From positions 5,112 to 69,111 of the forward strand of contig CAYMHU010000019.1 in the NCBI GenBank assembly GCA_964390335.1: DNA of 64,000 nt, read 5' to 3'. This stretch comes from Granulosicoccus sp964390335. GTDB taxonomy: Bacteria; Pseudomonadota; Gammaproteobacteria; Granulosicoccales; Granulosicoccaceae. The notes under the pieces are model-generated. The model had not been told where the DNA came from, did not search any database, and saw nothing but the letters and a program-made list of their open reading frames with translations. The translations under genes were made by a program, and so were the position numbers. Below are positions 35,801 through 44,637 of this stretch, piece by piece. Within the stretch, counting starts at the first letter, position 1. The number at the start of each line of letters is the position of its first letter.

Positions 35801-36553
35801 TCATACCAACACGGGGTAAATCAATGCAAGCCCCATTAACGACAACATGATGAGCACGCCGTGTCGAAACAGCGACTCCGACAGGCGGTGCCGAATAGCG
35901 GTTCCTTGAGACACACCAAACGTAACAAAAATAAGCCCTATAACCGAGATCAACACGTCTTGCCACGAGAATAGTTCCAGCTTTACCAAACCAACTATCA
36001 TGACCAGACTGGAAAAGGTAAACGAGCAGTTCACCACCTGAATGAACAAGTTCCGCTCTAACCGTAACATCAACACAAATGGCACCATCGGCATAACCTG
36101 AGAGCCTGTGACCCCATTAATCAGACCGGTAATGAACCCCACGATCGGTGCTAATGGACGATGCCAGTTCGCAGCGATGGATAACTCGGGTTTGGCGAAA
36201 GTAAATGCACACCAAAACAACATCATGATGCCTAAAATGGCACCGGCTAATCGTCCGTCAATATACGCGAGCGTCAAAAGACCCAGCGTAAGACCTGGCA
36301 ACAAGCACAAAAACATCGGCCAAAAGCGTTTCAGTGTTTCGCTGAATTGACCCGCCTGGCGCATCACAACGATGTTGGAAAAAATAGACGGAATGAGCAC
36401 CAGTGGCAAAGCGTCTTTCAATCCAATCAGCAGTGCCAAAATGGGCAAGCATGTTGTGGAAAACCCAAGCCCAGTGACCCCTTTGGCAATGGCCGCAAAC
36501 AGGTAGGTGGCAAGGATTGCAGCGATTTGCCAGCCGTGTAAGTCAAAAGGCAT
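35801..36553 (-). CDS. TauE/SafE family anion exporter
   Basis: 250 residues and about eight hydrophobic helices. The family hallmarks are AAIAKGVTGLGFSTTCLPILALLIG at the N-terminus and GFITGLINGVTGSQVMPMVPFVLML at the start of the second half. TauE/SafE proteins are inner-membrane carriers linked to export of sulfite, sulfoacetate or other organosulfonates. It is divergent from a second member of the same family (36642), 90 bases away, and lies next to the putative sulfonate cluster. Confidence 0.85.
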   Translation of the reverse strand: MPFDLHGWQIAAILATYLFAAIAKGVTGLGFSTTCLPILALLIGLKDALPLVLIPSIFSNIVVMRQAGQFSETLKRFWPMFLCLLPGLTLGLLTLAYIDGRLAGAILGIMMLFWCAFTFAKPELSIAANWHRPLAPIVGFITGLINGVTGSQVMPMVPFVLMLRLERNLFIQVVNCSFTFSSLVMIVGLVKLELFSWQDVLISVIGLIFVTFGVSQGTAIRHRLSESLFRHGVLIMLSLMGLALIYPVLV

Positions 36554-36641
36554 ACGTATGAAATAATCCGAGGCTGAACTGCTCGCATCAAACCTAAGTC
36601 GATGCTGTAAAGTGTTTCCATTAAATCACAAACTACCGACC

Positions 36642-37409
36642 ATGAACGAAACGATTGCCGCGCTTGTCCAGAACTTCGACGCGGTGCAAACAGCGCAGCT
36701 TGTGCTCATTTTTCTGTTCGCCGCGATCGTAAAAGGATTTCTAGGCATCGGGCTGCCTGGTGCGGCTATGGCGTTTCTCACGTTAGTCATGCCACCAACG
36801 GAGGCAATTCCGATGTTGTGGTTGTCTATCCTTGCAACCAATTCGCTACAGTTTGCACACGCTCCTAACAAGATGGCGATCGCCCGCGAATACTGGCTGT
36901 TTGCCGTGGCAATAATGATCAGCATCTTTATCGCATCCATGTTCATTGCCGATTACCCAACCGGTCTTCTAACGGGCGTTATTGGTTTAGCGATGGTTCT
37001 GTTTTCGCTTAACCTGCTGTTGGGCATTAAGCTGAAGGTCGGATCAGGGCGTGGCTGGCATCTCGGGTTCGGCATCTTGGCGGGTGTGCTGGGCGGCATC
37101 AGTTCAATTTGGTCTCCTATTGTGGCCATGTATCTGGTGGCGCGGGATGTATCCAAAGAGAAGTTTATCGGCACAACCGGTTTTCTTTTTTTGGCCGGCG
37201 TCATCCCGCTTGGTGCAGGACAATGGGTGGCTGGCATCTTGACCTTGCCAATTTTTATAAAGTCTGTATTGGCGCTCTGCGTGGTGCTTGTGGGCTTTCG
37301 TATTGGCGAAGTGCTTCGTGACAAAGTCAGTCAGGAGCTGTTCCGTAAAGCCGTGTTAATTGCCTTTTTATTGTTGGGCTGCCGCTTGATCATTAACGGT
37401 CTGCGTTAA
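36642..37409 (+). CDS. TauE/SafE family anion exporter, second copy
   Basis: 255 residues from the ATG at 36642 (MNETIAALVQNF); a GTG at 36612 is in frame but less likely. The helices start with LIFLFAAIVKGFLGIGLPGAAMAFLTLVMP and include GFGILAGVLGGISSIWSPIVAMYL, the two half-repeats of the family. It lies convergent to the acyl-CoA ligase gene (20 bases apart), so it is on the opposite strand from the catabolic operon. Substrate unknown; sulfite or a sulfonate is plausible from context. Confidence 0.85.
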   Translation: MNETIAALVQNFDAVQTAQLVLIFLFAAIVKGFLGIGLPGAAMAFLTLVMPPTEAIPMLWLSILATNSLQFAHAPNKMAIAREYWLFAVAIMISIFIASMFIADYPTGLLTGVIGLAMVLFSLNLLLGIKLKVGSGRGWHLGFGILAGVLGGISSIWSPIVAMYLVARDVSKEKFIGTTGFLFLAGVIPLGAGQWVAGILTLPIFIKSVLALCVVLVGFRIGEVLRDKVSQELFRKAVLIAFLLLGCRLIINGLR

Positions 37410-37428
37410 CCGCAATTCCATGCCATGA

Positions 37429-38922
37429 TTACTTTGACTCGTACAGCATTTTGTTCAGATAAAGCCGTTGAATTTTCCCTGAAGGACCTTTCGGCAGTTC
37501 AGGCAGAATATGCACCGTGTCGGGTGCTTTAAACTGCCCAACACGTTCTACACACAGTGCAAGCAAGTCATCGCAACTGGTTGATGAGCTCTCGCTAAGC
37601 CTGACTGCCGCTTCAACCCGTTCACCATAACGTTCACACGGTCGCGCGAACGCAGCGGCTTCAACCACATCAGGGTGCTCATACAAGGCTTCATCAATTT
37701 CGCGCGGCGCGATGTTTTCACCACCTTTGATAATCAGCTCTTTGAGTCTGCCAGTCACAAACACATAGCCGTCTTCGTCCATGCGACCCAAATCGCCGGT
37801 GCGCAGCCAATCGTCATGAAACGAACCTGAGGTGGCATCAGGGTTGCGCAGGTATTCTTTCATCACGTTAGGGCCTCGGATTTGAATTTCACCTTCAACA
37901 CCTCGTGCGCACTCTTTACCATTTTCATCGGCAATTCGGGCCTCATTGCTAATCGCACACCCTGCCGAACCAATCTTATGCAGTGCCGGATCGAGCGGGT
38001 TTACCAGGCACTGTGCCGCCGTTTCTGTTAAGCCCAGCGACTCGACTATTGCTAAGCCAAAGCGTTCCTGAAACGCACGTTGTGTTTCTACTGCCAGCGC
38101 GGATGATGCTGATCGTGCAAAGCGAAGTTGCGCCTTTAGCGCAGGCGAAGGTTCAGCTGCGCCGTGCAGTAAATGGCTGATTATCGTCGGTACAACCGAA
38201 AACCAGGTGATGCCTCCGTCAGCCGCCTGTTCCCAGAACTGACTGGCAGAAAATCGCGACACCATGGCAAGCGAGCCACCGGACACTAGGCTTCCCATAA
38301 CGGAAACGCACAAGCCGTTAATATGGTAAAACGGCAGCACACCCATGCCGCGATCTTGCGGCGTGAGTTCGTGCGCCACGCTAACCGTCCACCCACCTGC
38401 AAGCAAACTTGATTGTGTATGCACAACACCCTTCGGACGACCCGTTGTTCCGGATGTATACATCAACAATGCATCGTCTGTTGCTGCCAAGTCATGTAGC
38501 TCTGCGCTTGCACCACTCGCCTCGAAACGATTCAACTTATCCGGGCGAACATCGTTAAAAGCTGCCGCTTGGTCGTCATGCACAAATGCAACGCGCGCGT
38601 CGGAATGTTCCATTGCATAGCCTAGCGCGTCAGGGCCCGCAGCAAGATTCAGCATGGTTACGCGGAAGCCACCATATAGTGCAGCAAAAAGCGCTTTGAC
38701 ACCTGCCAGACCATTAGGATGCATCACAACAACACTTTCGCCTTTGGCGATTCCTTGCGCCGTTAGATCTGCAGCAATGTGTACGGCATGGGCTCGCAGT
38801 TCTGACCAAGAAATTGTTTCGCCGGTTTCTGGAAAAACAAACGCTGTGCCATCTTCATTTGCGCGCGAATCTACCCAATCACGAACCGTCCCAACAGGCG
38901 GTGTTTGGCGATCAAACTTCAT
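37429..38922 (-). CDS. Acyl-CoA ligase (AMP-binding), putative sulfoacetate-CoA ligase
   Basis: 497 residues. ANL superfamily: P-loop YTSGTTGRPKG (about 155-165), A5 motif VESLGLTETAAQ, hinge DDWLRTGDLGRMDEDGYVFVTGRLKELI, and the C-terminal catalytic Lys in KGPSGKIQR. It activates a carboxylic acid to its CoA thioester using ATP. It overlaps the acylating aldehyde dehydrogenase gene by four bases. The pair ligase plus acylating dehydrogenase matches SauT plus SauS of the sulfoacetate route in Cupriavidus necator, as I know it. The substrate is inferred from this context only. Confidence 0.82.
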   Translation of the reverse strand: MKFDRQTPPVGTVRDWVDSRANEDGTAFVFPETGETISWSELRAHAVHIAADLTAQGIAKGESVVVMHPNGLAGVKALFAALYGGFRVTMLNLAAGPDALGYAMEHSDARVAFVHDDQAAAFNDVRPDKLNRFEASGASAELHDLAATDDALLMYTSGTTGRPKGVVHTQSSLLAGGWTVSVAHELTPQDRGMGVLPFYHINGLCVSVMGSLVSGGSLAMVSRFSASQFWEQAADGGITWFSVVPTIISHLLHGAAEPSPALKAQLRFARSASSALAVETQRAFQERFGLAIVESLGLTETAAQCLVNPLDPALHKIGSAGCAISNEARIADENGKECARGVEGEIQIRGPNVMKEYLRNPDATSGSFHDDWLRTGDLGRMDEDGYVFVTGRLKELIIKGGENIAPREIDEALYEHPDVVEAAAFARPCERYGERVEAAVRLSESSSTSCDDLLALCVERVGQFKAPDTVHILPELPKGPSGKIQRLYLNKMLYESK

Positions 38923-40304
38923 TGGCCAGCCGCGCTCCAGTAATCAGCAAAAATCTCATCCAAGCTGGGTTCTCTAGTCGGAATTTCACGGATGATTTTG
39001 GTTGATTGCATGAAGTGTCTGTAGTTAACGTTTTCATTGACCGAATTACCACCCCATGTGCCGCAGCCCATTGACAACGAAAACGGCATGCCGTTCGTGA
39101 ACGATCCACCCGTGGCGAATGTGTGCGCCTGATTGACAATCACTCGGCTAGTGGGCATCGCTGTTGCCAACGTACGTGCTCGATTGTCATCAGTGGAATG
39201 TAAGCCAACCGAATGACCCGCGCCTTGATACTCTTGAATACGGCGTGTCACGGCAACGGCGTCATCGAAATCCTGGGCGCGATAAAGCGCAAGCACCCGA
39301 CTTAACTTTTCACCCGATAAAGGATGATCGGCACCAATGCCCGTTGTCGGAACGGCGATGTACTCAGTGCCTTGCGGAACATCAAGTTCTAGCGCGGCAA
39401 TCATTTTGTCGGCATCTTGAGCAATCACCTCACGATTCAAATGCCCATCGGGCCAAAGCTTGGCAATGATTCCGCTCTCATCTTCTACGAGCGCGCCACC
39501 GTGACGAGCCATCGCGGCAACGAAGTCAGCATAGACAGCATCAACCACAACAACGGCGTTTTCCGAACTGCACGAAGTGGCATTATCAAAGCATTTAGAT
39601 GCGCGAATTTTTTCAACCGCAGCGTCAAGATCGGCCGTCTCGTCTACTATCACAGTGACATTGCCCGCACCTACCGCCACTGCGGGTGTGCCAGCAGTTT
39701 GAGCGCGATGCACGTTGTTCTGGCTGCCGGTCGCGACGATCATGTCGCATGCTTCCATTAACGCTTGGGTCTTGGCTTTTGATCCGGGCGCTGGCAACAC
39801 CTGCACCAAATCCGGATCCTCATTGATCTTAGCGAATTCAGCGTGCACAAATTCCAATAACCGTTCCGCACAAGCCACGCCTTTCGGCGAAGGTGCAACA
39901 ACTATCGCGTTACCACACTTCAGCGCGTTGATGATGTTGTTGGCGGGCGTCGCAGCAGGATTGGTTGACGGCACAATAGCCGCAACGACGCCTTTCGCAC
40001 GGGCGATTTCTGTTATGCCTGTTGCCGGGTCGTCGGACATCACGCCAAAAGTCACTGCATGCTGGATGTCGTGCATGACCCCAAGAGTTTTGCGATGATT
40101 CTTGGTGATTTTATCGGGCACGTTTCCTAGCCCGGTGGTTTTCACAGCTAATTCTGCGAGTTCGCGATTACGCGCTGGTTCCATGATTGCCCAAGCTGCA
40201 GCTTGGGCAGCGCGATCATAGCGTGCCTGCGATCCGTTTGCCTCAAAGCGTGCTTGCGCGGCTTTTGCCCGCGCTACAATCGAATCAATAATATCTTCAC
40301 TCAT
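38919..40304 (-). CDS. Acylating aldehyde dehydrogenase, SauS-like
   Basis: 461 residues of the CoA-acylating aldehyde dehydrogenase group (as in SucD/EutE/SauS). Visible features: VAAIVPSTNPAATPANNIINALKCGNAIVVAPSPKG, the catalytic Cys about 245 in ATSCSSENAVVV, and FATGGSFTNGMPFSLSMGCGTWGGNS near the end. It would reduce an acyl-CoA to an aldehyde with NAD(P)H, for instance sulfoacetyl-CoA to sulfoacetaldehyde. It sits between ligase and TctA with overlapping ends, so all are one transcript. No sulfoacetaldehyde acetyltransferase (Xsc) gene is in the window. Confidence 0.82.
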   Translation of the reverse strand: MSEDIIDSIVARAKAAQARFEANGSQARYDRAAQAAAWAIMEPARNRELAELAVKTTGLGNVPDKITKNHRKTLGVMHDIQHAVTFGVMSDDPATGITEIARAKGVVAAIVPSTNPAATPANNIINALKCGNAIVVAPSPKGVACAERLLEFVHAEFAKINEDPDLVQVLPAPGSKAKTQALMEACDMIVATGSQNNVHRAQTAGTPAVAVGAGNVTVIVDETADLDAAVEKIRASKCFDNATSCSSENAVVVVDAVYADFVAAMARHGGALVEDESGIIAKLWPDGHLNREVIAQDADKMIAALELDVPQGTEYIAVPTTGIGADHPLSGEKLSRVLALYRAQDFDDAVAVTRRIQEYQGAGHSVGLHSTDDNRARTLATAMPTSRVIVNQAHTFATGGSFTNGMPFSLSMGCGTWGGNSVNENVNYRHFMQSTKIIREIPTREPSLDEIFADYWSAAGQ

Positions 40305-41803
40305 TACTGTTCTGCTGTTTTATTACTGGGTGCTTGAAAGGCTCGATAAACACTGGAGCCAAGTGTAAGGATCCCGGCAAAAATCAGAACCGCACAGATG
40401 GGACGCGAAAAATACGTACCCAAATCGTAGTGCACCATCTGCATACCTTGCGCAAAGTTTTGCTCACCTATTTTGCCCAGGATCAATCCCAATACGATGC
40501 CTGGAATGGAAAACCCGGACCGACGCAACAGATAACCAAGAATACCGGCCAAGAACATAACAATGACATCCAGCACCAACCCTCGGTTGATATAAGCGCC
40601 GGTCGTGGCCAACATCAGTATCAAGGGCGCAAGGAACTGAAACGGGATCTTAAGCAGGTTGAGGATCGTTTTAGTTTCAACCAAGCCAATAATCAGGATG
40701 GACAGATTGGCAAAAAACATCGCCGCAAACACAATCCAGATCAGATCGGGCGACAACATAAAAACCAATGGACCGGGTTGCAGATCGTGCATCTGAAAAA
40801 CCACTACCATCATTGCAGTCAGTGCACCGCCAGGCAGACCCAAGGCTAGCAGCGGAATCATCGCTGCGCCCGTGGCTGCATTGTTTGCCGTTTCGGCAGA
40901 GATCACGCCTTCAAGTTTGCCTTTACCGAATTCTTCGCGGTTTTTAGACCAGCGAACGGCCTCGCCATAACTCATGAAAGCGGCCAAGGTCGCACCGATA
41001 CCGGGCAAGATGCCACACAGAAATCCAACAATGATGGAACGGGCAACCGCAATCTTATGCATCCATAACTCGAGCCACGATGGGAAGGTCATGGATACTT
41101 TGGGCGCTTTATATTTGCCGCTCGCTTTTTTCTCCGCTTGTACGAAGATCTCGGACACCGCGAAGAAACCCAAAATAGCGGGTACAAACGCAATCCCGGC
41201 CGCAAGATCAGTAATGCCAAAGTTGTAACGGTTAATGCCTCCCACCGGGTCTTGTCCGATTGTTGCGATCAAGAGTCCGATCAGTACAGACATCCACCCT
41301 TTCCAAATGGTGCGCGCCCCAATAGAAGATGCGACAGCCAACCCGAAGAAGACGAGTGCAAATATTTCCGGCGGCCCGATGTTGCGAATGGCCCAATTAG
41401 CTAACGGTTCAGTTGCTGCCATCATCACCAGTGCCGAGGCCATACCACCGATAGCAGAACACAAAACGGCAGCACCTACCGCTTTGCCAGATTGCCCGTT
41501 CTGGGTCATGGGATAGCCGTCAAACGCCGTTGGTGCGTTCTCAGCGGAACCGGGGATATTGAACAGGATGGCGGTGATTGCACCGCCATAGGTGCCGGTG
41601 CAGTAAATCACAGCAAACAGCATCACACCTTGGGCGGGTTCAAGGGATGCCGTGAATGGCAACAAAATAGCCGCCAGTGTGAGCATGCTCACGCCTGGAA
41701 TAGCGCCAAACAGCATGCCACCAACGACGCCAAATACAAAGATTGCAATTGAGACTGGGTCGCCAAACAGGGCTGCAGAACCGGCTAAAAAATTCTCTAT
41801 CAT
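40304..41803 (-). CDS. tctA: TTT family transporter large membrane subunit TctA
   Basis: 499 residues with about 11-12 hydrophobic helices. Family motifs: FGVVGGMLFGAIPGVSMLTLAAILLPFT, GTYGGAITAILFNIPGSAENAPTAFDGYPM and GILPGIGATLAAFMSYGEAVRWSK, AAMIPLLALGLPGGALTAMM. It forms the channel of a three-part secondary transporter that uses a periplasmic binding protein. The order tctC-tctB-tctA, in the same direction as the dehydrogenase and ligase, suggests uptake of the acid that those enzymes use. Confidence 0.95.
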   Translation of the reverse strand: MIENFLAGSAALFGDPVSIAIFVFGVVGGMLFGAIPGVSMLTLAAILLPFTASLEPAQGVMLFAVIYCTGTYGGAITAILFNIPGSAENAPTAFDGYPMTQNGQSGKAVGAAVLCSAIGGMASALVMMAATEPLANWAIRNIGPPEIFALVFFGLAVASSIGARTIWKGWMSVLIGLLIATIGQDPVGGINRYNFGITDLAAGIAFVPAILGFFAVSEIFVQAEKKASGKYKAPKVSMTFPSWLELWMHKIAVARSIIVGFLCGILPGIGATLAAFMSYGEAVRWSKNREEFGKGKLEGVISAETANNAATGAAMIPLLALGLPGGALTAMMVVVFQMHDLQPGPLVFMLSPDLIWIVFAAMFFANLSILIIGLVETKTILNLLKIPFQFLAPLILMLATTGAYINRGLVLDVIVMFLAGILGYLLRRSGFSIPGIVLGLILGKIGEQNFAQGMQMVHYDLGTYFSRPICAVLIFAGILTLGSSVYRAFQAPSNKTAEQ

Positions 41804-41810
41804 GATTTGC

Positions 41811-42356
41811 TCACAACCCCTGCAATTTAGCGTTCATCGTCAGGATCCAAGCGCTAAAGTCATAGAACGGCGATACGTTGCCTTGTGGCAATGGTGCATT
41901 CAGGATCACAAGGAACAATCCGATGAACAGCACATAAATGACAACCGTCATAATCAGAATCGCTTTCCATCGACGTTCGCCGAACAACCACATAATGGCT
42001 GCAATAAAAAATGGCGCTGAGAAATAGATTCCAACGGGTTTAAGCAACCAGGCAAATATAAACGGCGTCAGCAGCACTGTGGCCATCCGAGTTACCGTGC
42101 GGGGATTGCTGAAATCTCCCTCATCATCACTTTTGCCGATCGTGCCTTGCGAGGATGACCCGTACTTATATTGAAACCAGATGTTACCAAGCGTTGCGAT
42201 CAGTAAAATGCCAATGATCACGCGTGGCCATGCTGTTGCACCAAAGCGATAAATTTCAATGGGCTGATTAAACTCGAATGAAAACCCATAAAAGACCGCG
42301 ATAATCAGCAGAAAGATTACCGCCTCGATCAAATGGGTGCGCGTTAAACGTCCCAC
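41811..42356 (-). CDS. tctB: TTT family transporter small membrane subunit TctB
   Basis: 181 residues with four hydrophobic segments: LIEAVIFLLIIAVFYGFSFEF, RVIIGILLIATLGNIWFQ, MATVLLTPFIFAWLLKPVGIYFSAPFFIAAIMWLFG and ILIMTVVIYVLFIGLFLVILN. The layout and the RFGATAWPRVI stretch are those of TctB. It lies seven bases before tctA and 70 bases after tctC, with a stem-loop in the latter spacer. Confidence 0.88.
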   Translation of the reverse strand: MGRLTRTHLIEAVIFLLIIAVFYGFSFEFNQPIEIYRFGATAWPRVIIGILLIATLGNIWFQYKYGSSSQGTIGKSDDEGDFSNPRTVTRMATVLLTPFIFAWLLKPVGIYFSAPFFIAAIMWLFGERRWKAILIMTVVIYVLFIGLFLVILNAPLPQGNVSPFYDFSAWILTMNAKLQGL

Positions 42357-42386
42357 GTTGTGTCTCCCCTAAAGGTATAAATACAA

Positions 42387-42408
42387 CAGGGCACCCGAAG
42401 GTGCCCTG
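42387..42408 (-). terminator. UUCG-capped stem-loop between tctC and tctB
   Basis: CAGGGCACC and GGTGCCCTG pair over nine bases, with TTCG as the loop on the minus (transcribed) strand. No T-run follows. In binding protein operons such elements protect the upstream message and lower expression of the downstream membrane genes. Confidence 0.65.
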
Positions 42409-42426
42409 ACAAGTCACATGGGATAC

Positions 42427-43440
42427 TTACTTAACTTCCAGACCCATTGCTTTGTACACTTCGCGGTATTGCCCAATTGATCGAGTGATCAGTTCCTTCG
42501 CACCTTCGGTGTCACGGTAGCTATCGATAACTGTCATGAACTTACTCTCGTTAAAGGCTTGATAGCTGTCTTCACAATAGCCACGCTGGAATGCCCATTG
42601 CAACCACTCGACTCGGTCTGCAGGTGCGTCAGCATGTACATAGAAACCACGGAAACGCAGCAGCGGATCGAAATCCATGCCTGCTTCGCGGTGTGTCATG
42701 GTGTCAGCGAATGCTTCTGGTCGCTCGTCAAAGATAGTCAGGATTGGCTTGAACTGGCCTGCATCCAGGAAGTTGCGCACATCACCAGGCTGCTCGAACA
42801 AGGCATCAACCTGACCACCCAGTAAAGCACCGTAACGTGGCGCACCCTTGTCAAACGAAATCTGCTGGATAGACATACCCGTTGCATCTGTGATGAAACC
42901 CATGGTGACACGTTCCATCGAACCTTCTTTAGATACGTTCGCAATGGTTGCCTTGCCGTCCTGCGCTTTCACCCATTCAACAAACGATGGCCAATCGGTG
43001 AATCTTGTTTCATTTGTGCGAATGTAAATCTGGCTAAAGGTCACCTGGCTGACCACCAACGGAATCAAGTCTTCTGCCGGGTTGGGCATTGTAGAATCTA
43101 ACGCGTGTGCAGATGATGCATCGTCAATGTGCTCAAGCACGTTGTAGCCATCTGCTGGCGCAGCCATATAGGCAGTCATGCCGACGGTGCCCGAACCACC
43201 TGGCTTGTGATCGCGGTTGATTGGAACGCCAGTGAGTTCTGTGACTGCCTCAGCCATTGCCGCTGCCACCTGACCAGAACCGCCAGCTGGGCCGTAAGGA
43301 ACGATCATTGTTAGTGCGCGTTCCGGAAATCCACCTGGCTTATCAAAAGATACTTCCGTTCGTTTACATTCAAATGCTGATACGGTGCTCGATGAGAACA
43401 CGGCGGCTACAATCGCCGCAGTACCTAGAAATTTCTTCAT
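42427..43440 (-). CDS. tctC: TTT family periplasmic binding protein TctC
   Basis: 337 residues from the ATG at 43440, chosen because GGAGGAG lies five bases upstream on the minus strand; the frame extends to 43458 without support. Signal peptide MKKFLGTAAIVAAVFSSSTVSA, then the Bug/TctC fold: ALTMIVPYGPAGGSGQVAAAMAEAV, KPGGSGTVGMTAYM, and GGQVDALFEQPGDVRNFLDAG. It binds the substrate in the periplasm and hands it to TctBA. First gene of the operon and divergent from the LacI-type regulator. Confidence 0.94.
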   Translation of the reverse strand: MKKFLGTAAIVAAVFSSSTVSAFECKRTEVSFDKPGGFPERALTMIVPYGPAGGSGQVAAAMAEAVTELTGVPINRDHKPGGSGTVGMTAYMAAPADGYNVLEHIDDASSAHALDSTMPNPAEDLIPLVVSQVTFSQIYIRTNETRFTDWPSFVEWVKAQDGKATIANVSKEGSMERVTMGFITDATGMSIQQISFDKGAPRYGALLGGQVDALFEQPGDVRNFLDAGQFKPILTIFDERPEAFADTMTHREAGMDFDPLLRFRGFYVHADAPADRVEWLQWAFQRGYCEDSYQAFNESKFMTVIDSYRDTEGAKELITRSIGQYREVYKAMGLEVK

Positions 43441-43548
43441 ATTTCTCCTCCAAACCATGACTGCTGGTTAATTTTGCCGATTATATTTTTTCCCCGACCG
43501 CTTAAATCGCGGATGGTAAGCACCAGTTTAAATTATGAAAATAAAAAT

Positions 43549-43561
43549 GCAAACGTTTTCA
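43549..43561. promoter_or_regulatory. Candidate operator of the LacI-type regulator
   Basis: The sequence GCAAACGTTTTCA contains the palindrome AAACGTTT (43551-43558), with the central CG typical of LacI-family sites. It lies in the 141-base spacer between divergent tctC and the regulator gene, about 20 bases before the regulator start. A wider TGAAAA...TTTTCA pair (43536-43561) surrounds it. Confidence 0.55.
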
Positions 43562-43581
43562 TTTCTGCTAGCCTAGCGCCC

Positions 43582-44616
43582 ATGAAACGACCAACCCGTA
43601 CTCGCGGCGGAGCACCCGGCATCATTGACGTTGCCAATCGAGCCGGTGTGTCCCCGGCCACAGTTTCGCGTTTTTTCAACTCCCCGGATTTGCTCGGTGC
43701 AAAAACCAGAGCCCGGGTCCAGGTTGCAGCTACCGAACTTGGCTATATTCGCGACCGCATGGCCAGCGCCATGCACAACCGTTTTTCCGGCACCGTGGGG
43801 TTAGTGGTGCCCACCATCAACAATACTATTTTCAGTGAGCTAATCGCCGCGTTTTCGAACCGCCTGCTGGAGCACGACAGAACGATGTTGGTTGCCAGTC
43901 ATAACTACGACCAGATGCAGGAAGCATCGATTATCCGATCTCTGCTTGAGCGCAAGATCGATGGCATTGCATTGGTGGGTCAGCACCACCAACGAAGCGC
44001 AATCGACATGTTGCAAGTTCGGTCTGTGCCAGTCATCGCGGTGTGGGGATACCATCCGGAAACGAGCATTCCATTTGTGGGTGCCGACAATTGCCTCGCT
44101 GCTAAAAAAGTAACACAGCATCTTATTGATCTTGGACACAGTGATATCGCATTTATCTTCCCGGACACCGAAAACAATGATCGAGCTGCTGAGCGCATGC
44201 GAGGTGTGCAGCTAGCCATGCAAACGGCTGGGCTCTCAATACCTGCTAAGCGTTTGCATACTTGCCCCTACAACATAGCGCAATCCAAAGCCACGGCTAT
44301 CGACTTGTTGTTGGAAAACAAACCAACGGCGGTTGTGTGTTGCAACGATGTGATTGCGCACGGTGTGATCTATGCGGCGCAACAACTTAAGATGACACTA
44401 CCTGACGAACTGTCAGTCGTGGGTATTGGCGACTTTACCGGGTCGGCCGATATTGTGCCATCGCTGACTACGGTGCGCTTGCCTGCAAATCAAATTGGAA
44501 GAATTGCCGCGGATGGTTTGGTGCACATGAGTGAAAATGGTGAGCAAAGCCACTTTGAAAATCGAGTCATTGATACGGAGTTAATCGTCAGGGAATCCAG
44601 TGGCTGCCCAGTGTGA
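43582..44616 (+). CDS. LacI family transcriptional regulator
   Basis: 344 residues from the ATG at 43582 (MKRPTRTRGGAPGI); the open frame upstream runs through the promoter region. HTH domain: IIDVANRAGVSPATVSRFFNSPDLL, followed by the hinge helix ARVQVAATELGYI and a periplasmic-binding-like effector domain (GTVGLVVPTINNTIFSELIAAF, TAVVCCNDVIAHGVIYAAQQL, DELSVVGIGDFTG). Divergent from tctCBA, so it most likely controls this transporter and the linked ligase and dehydrogenase, with the imported acid or its CoA ester as inducer. Confidence 0.92.
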   Translation: MKRPTRTRGGAPGIIDVANRAGVSPATVSRFFNSPDLLGAKTRARVQVAATELGYIRDRMASAMHNRFSGTVGLVVPTINNTIFSELIAAFSNRLLEHDRTMLVASHNYDQMQEASIIRSLLERKIDGIALVGQHHQRSAIDMLQVRSVPVIAVWGYHPETSIPFVGADNCLAAKKVTQHLIDLGHSDIAFIFPDTENNDRAAERMRGVQLAMQTAGLSIPAKRLHTCPYNIAQSKATAIDLLLENKPTAVVCCNDVIAHGVIYAAQQLKMTLPDELSVVGIGDFTGSADIVPSLTTVRLPANQIGRIAADGLVHMSENGEQSHFENRVIDTELIVRESSGCPV

Positions 44617-44637
44617 CACCTACGCCACAGCGCTACT

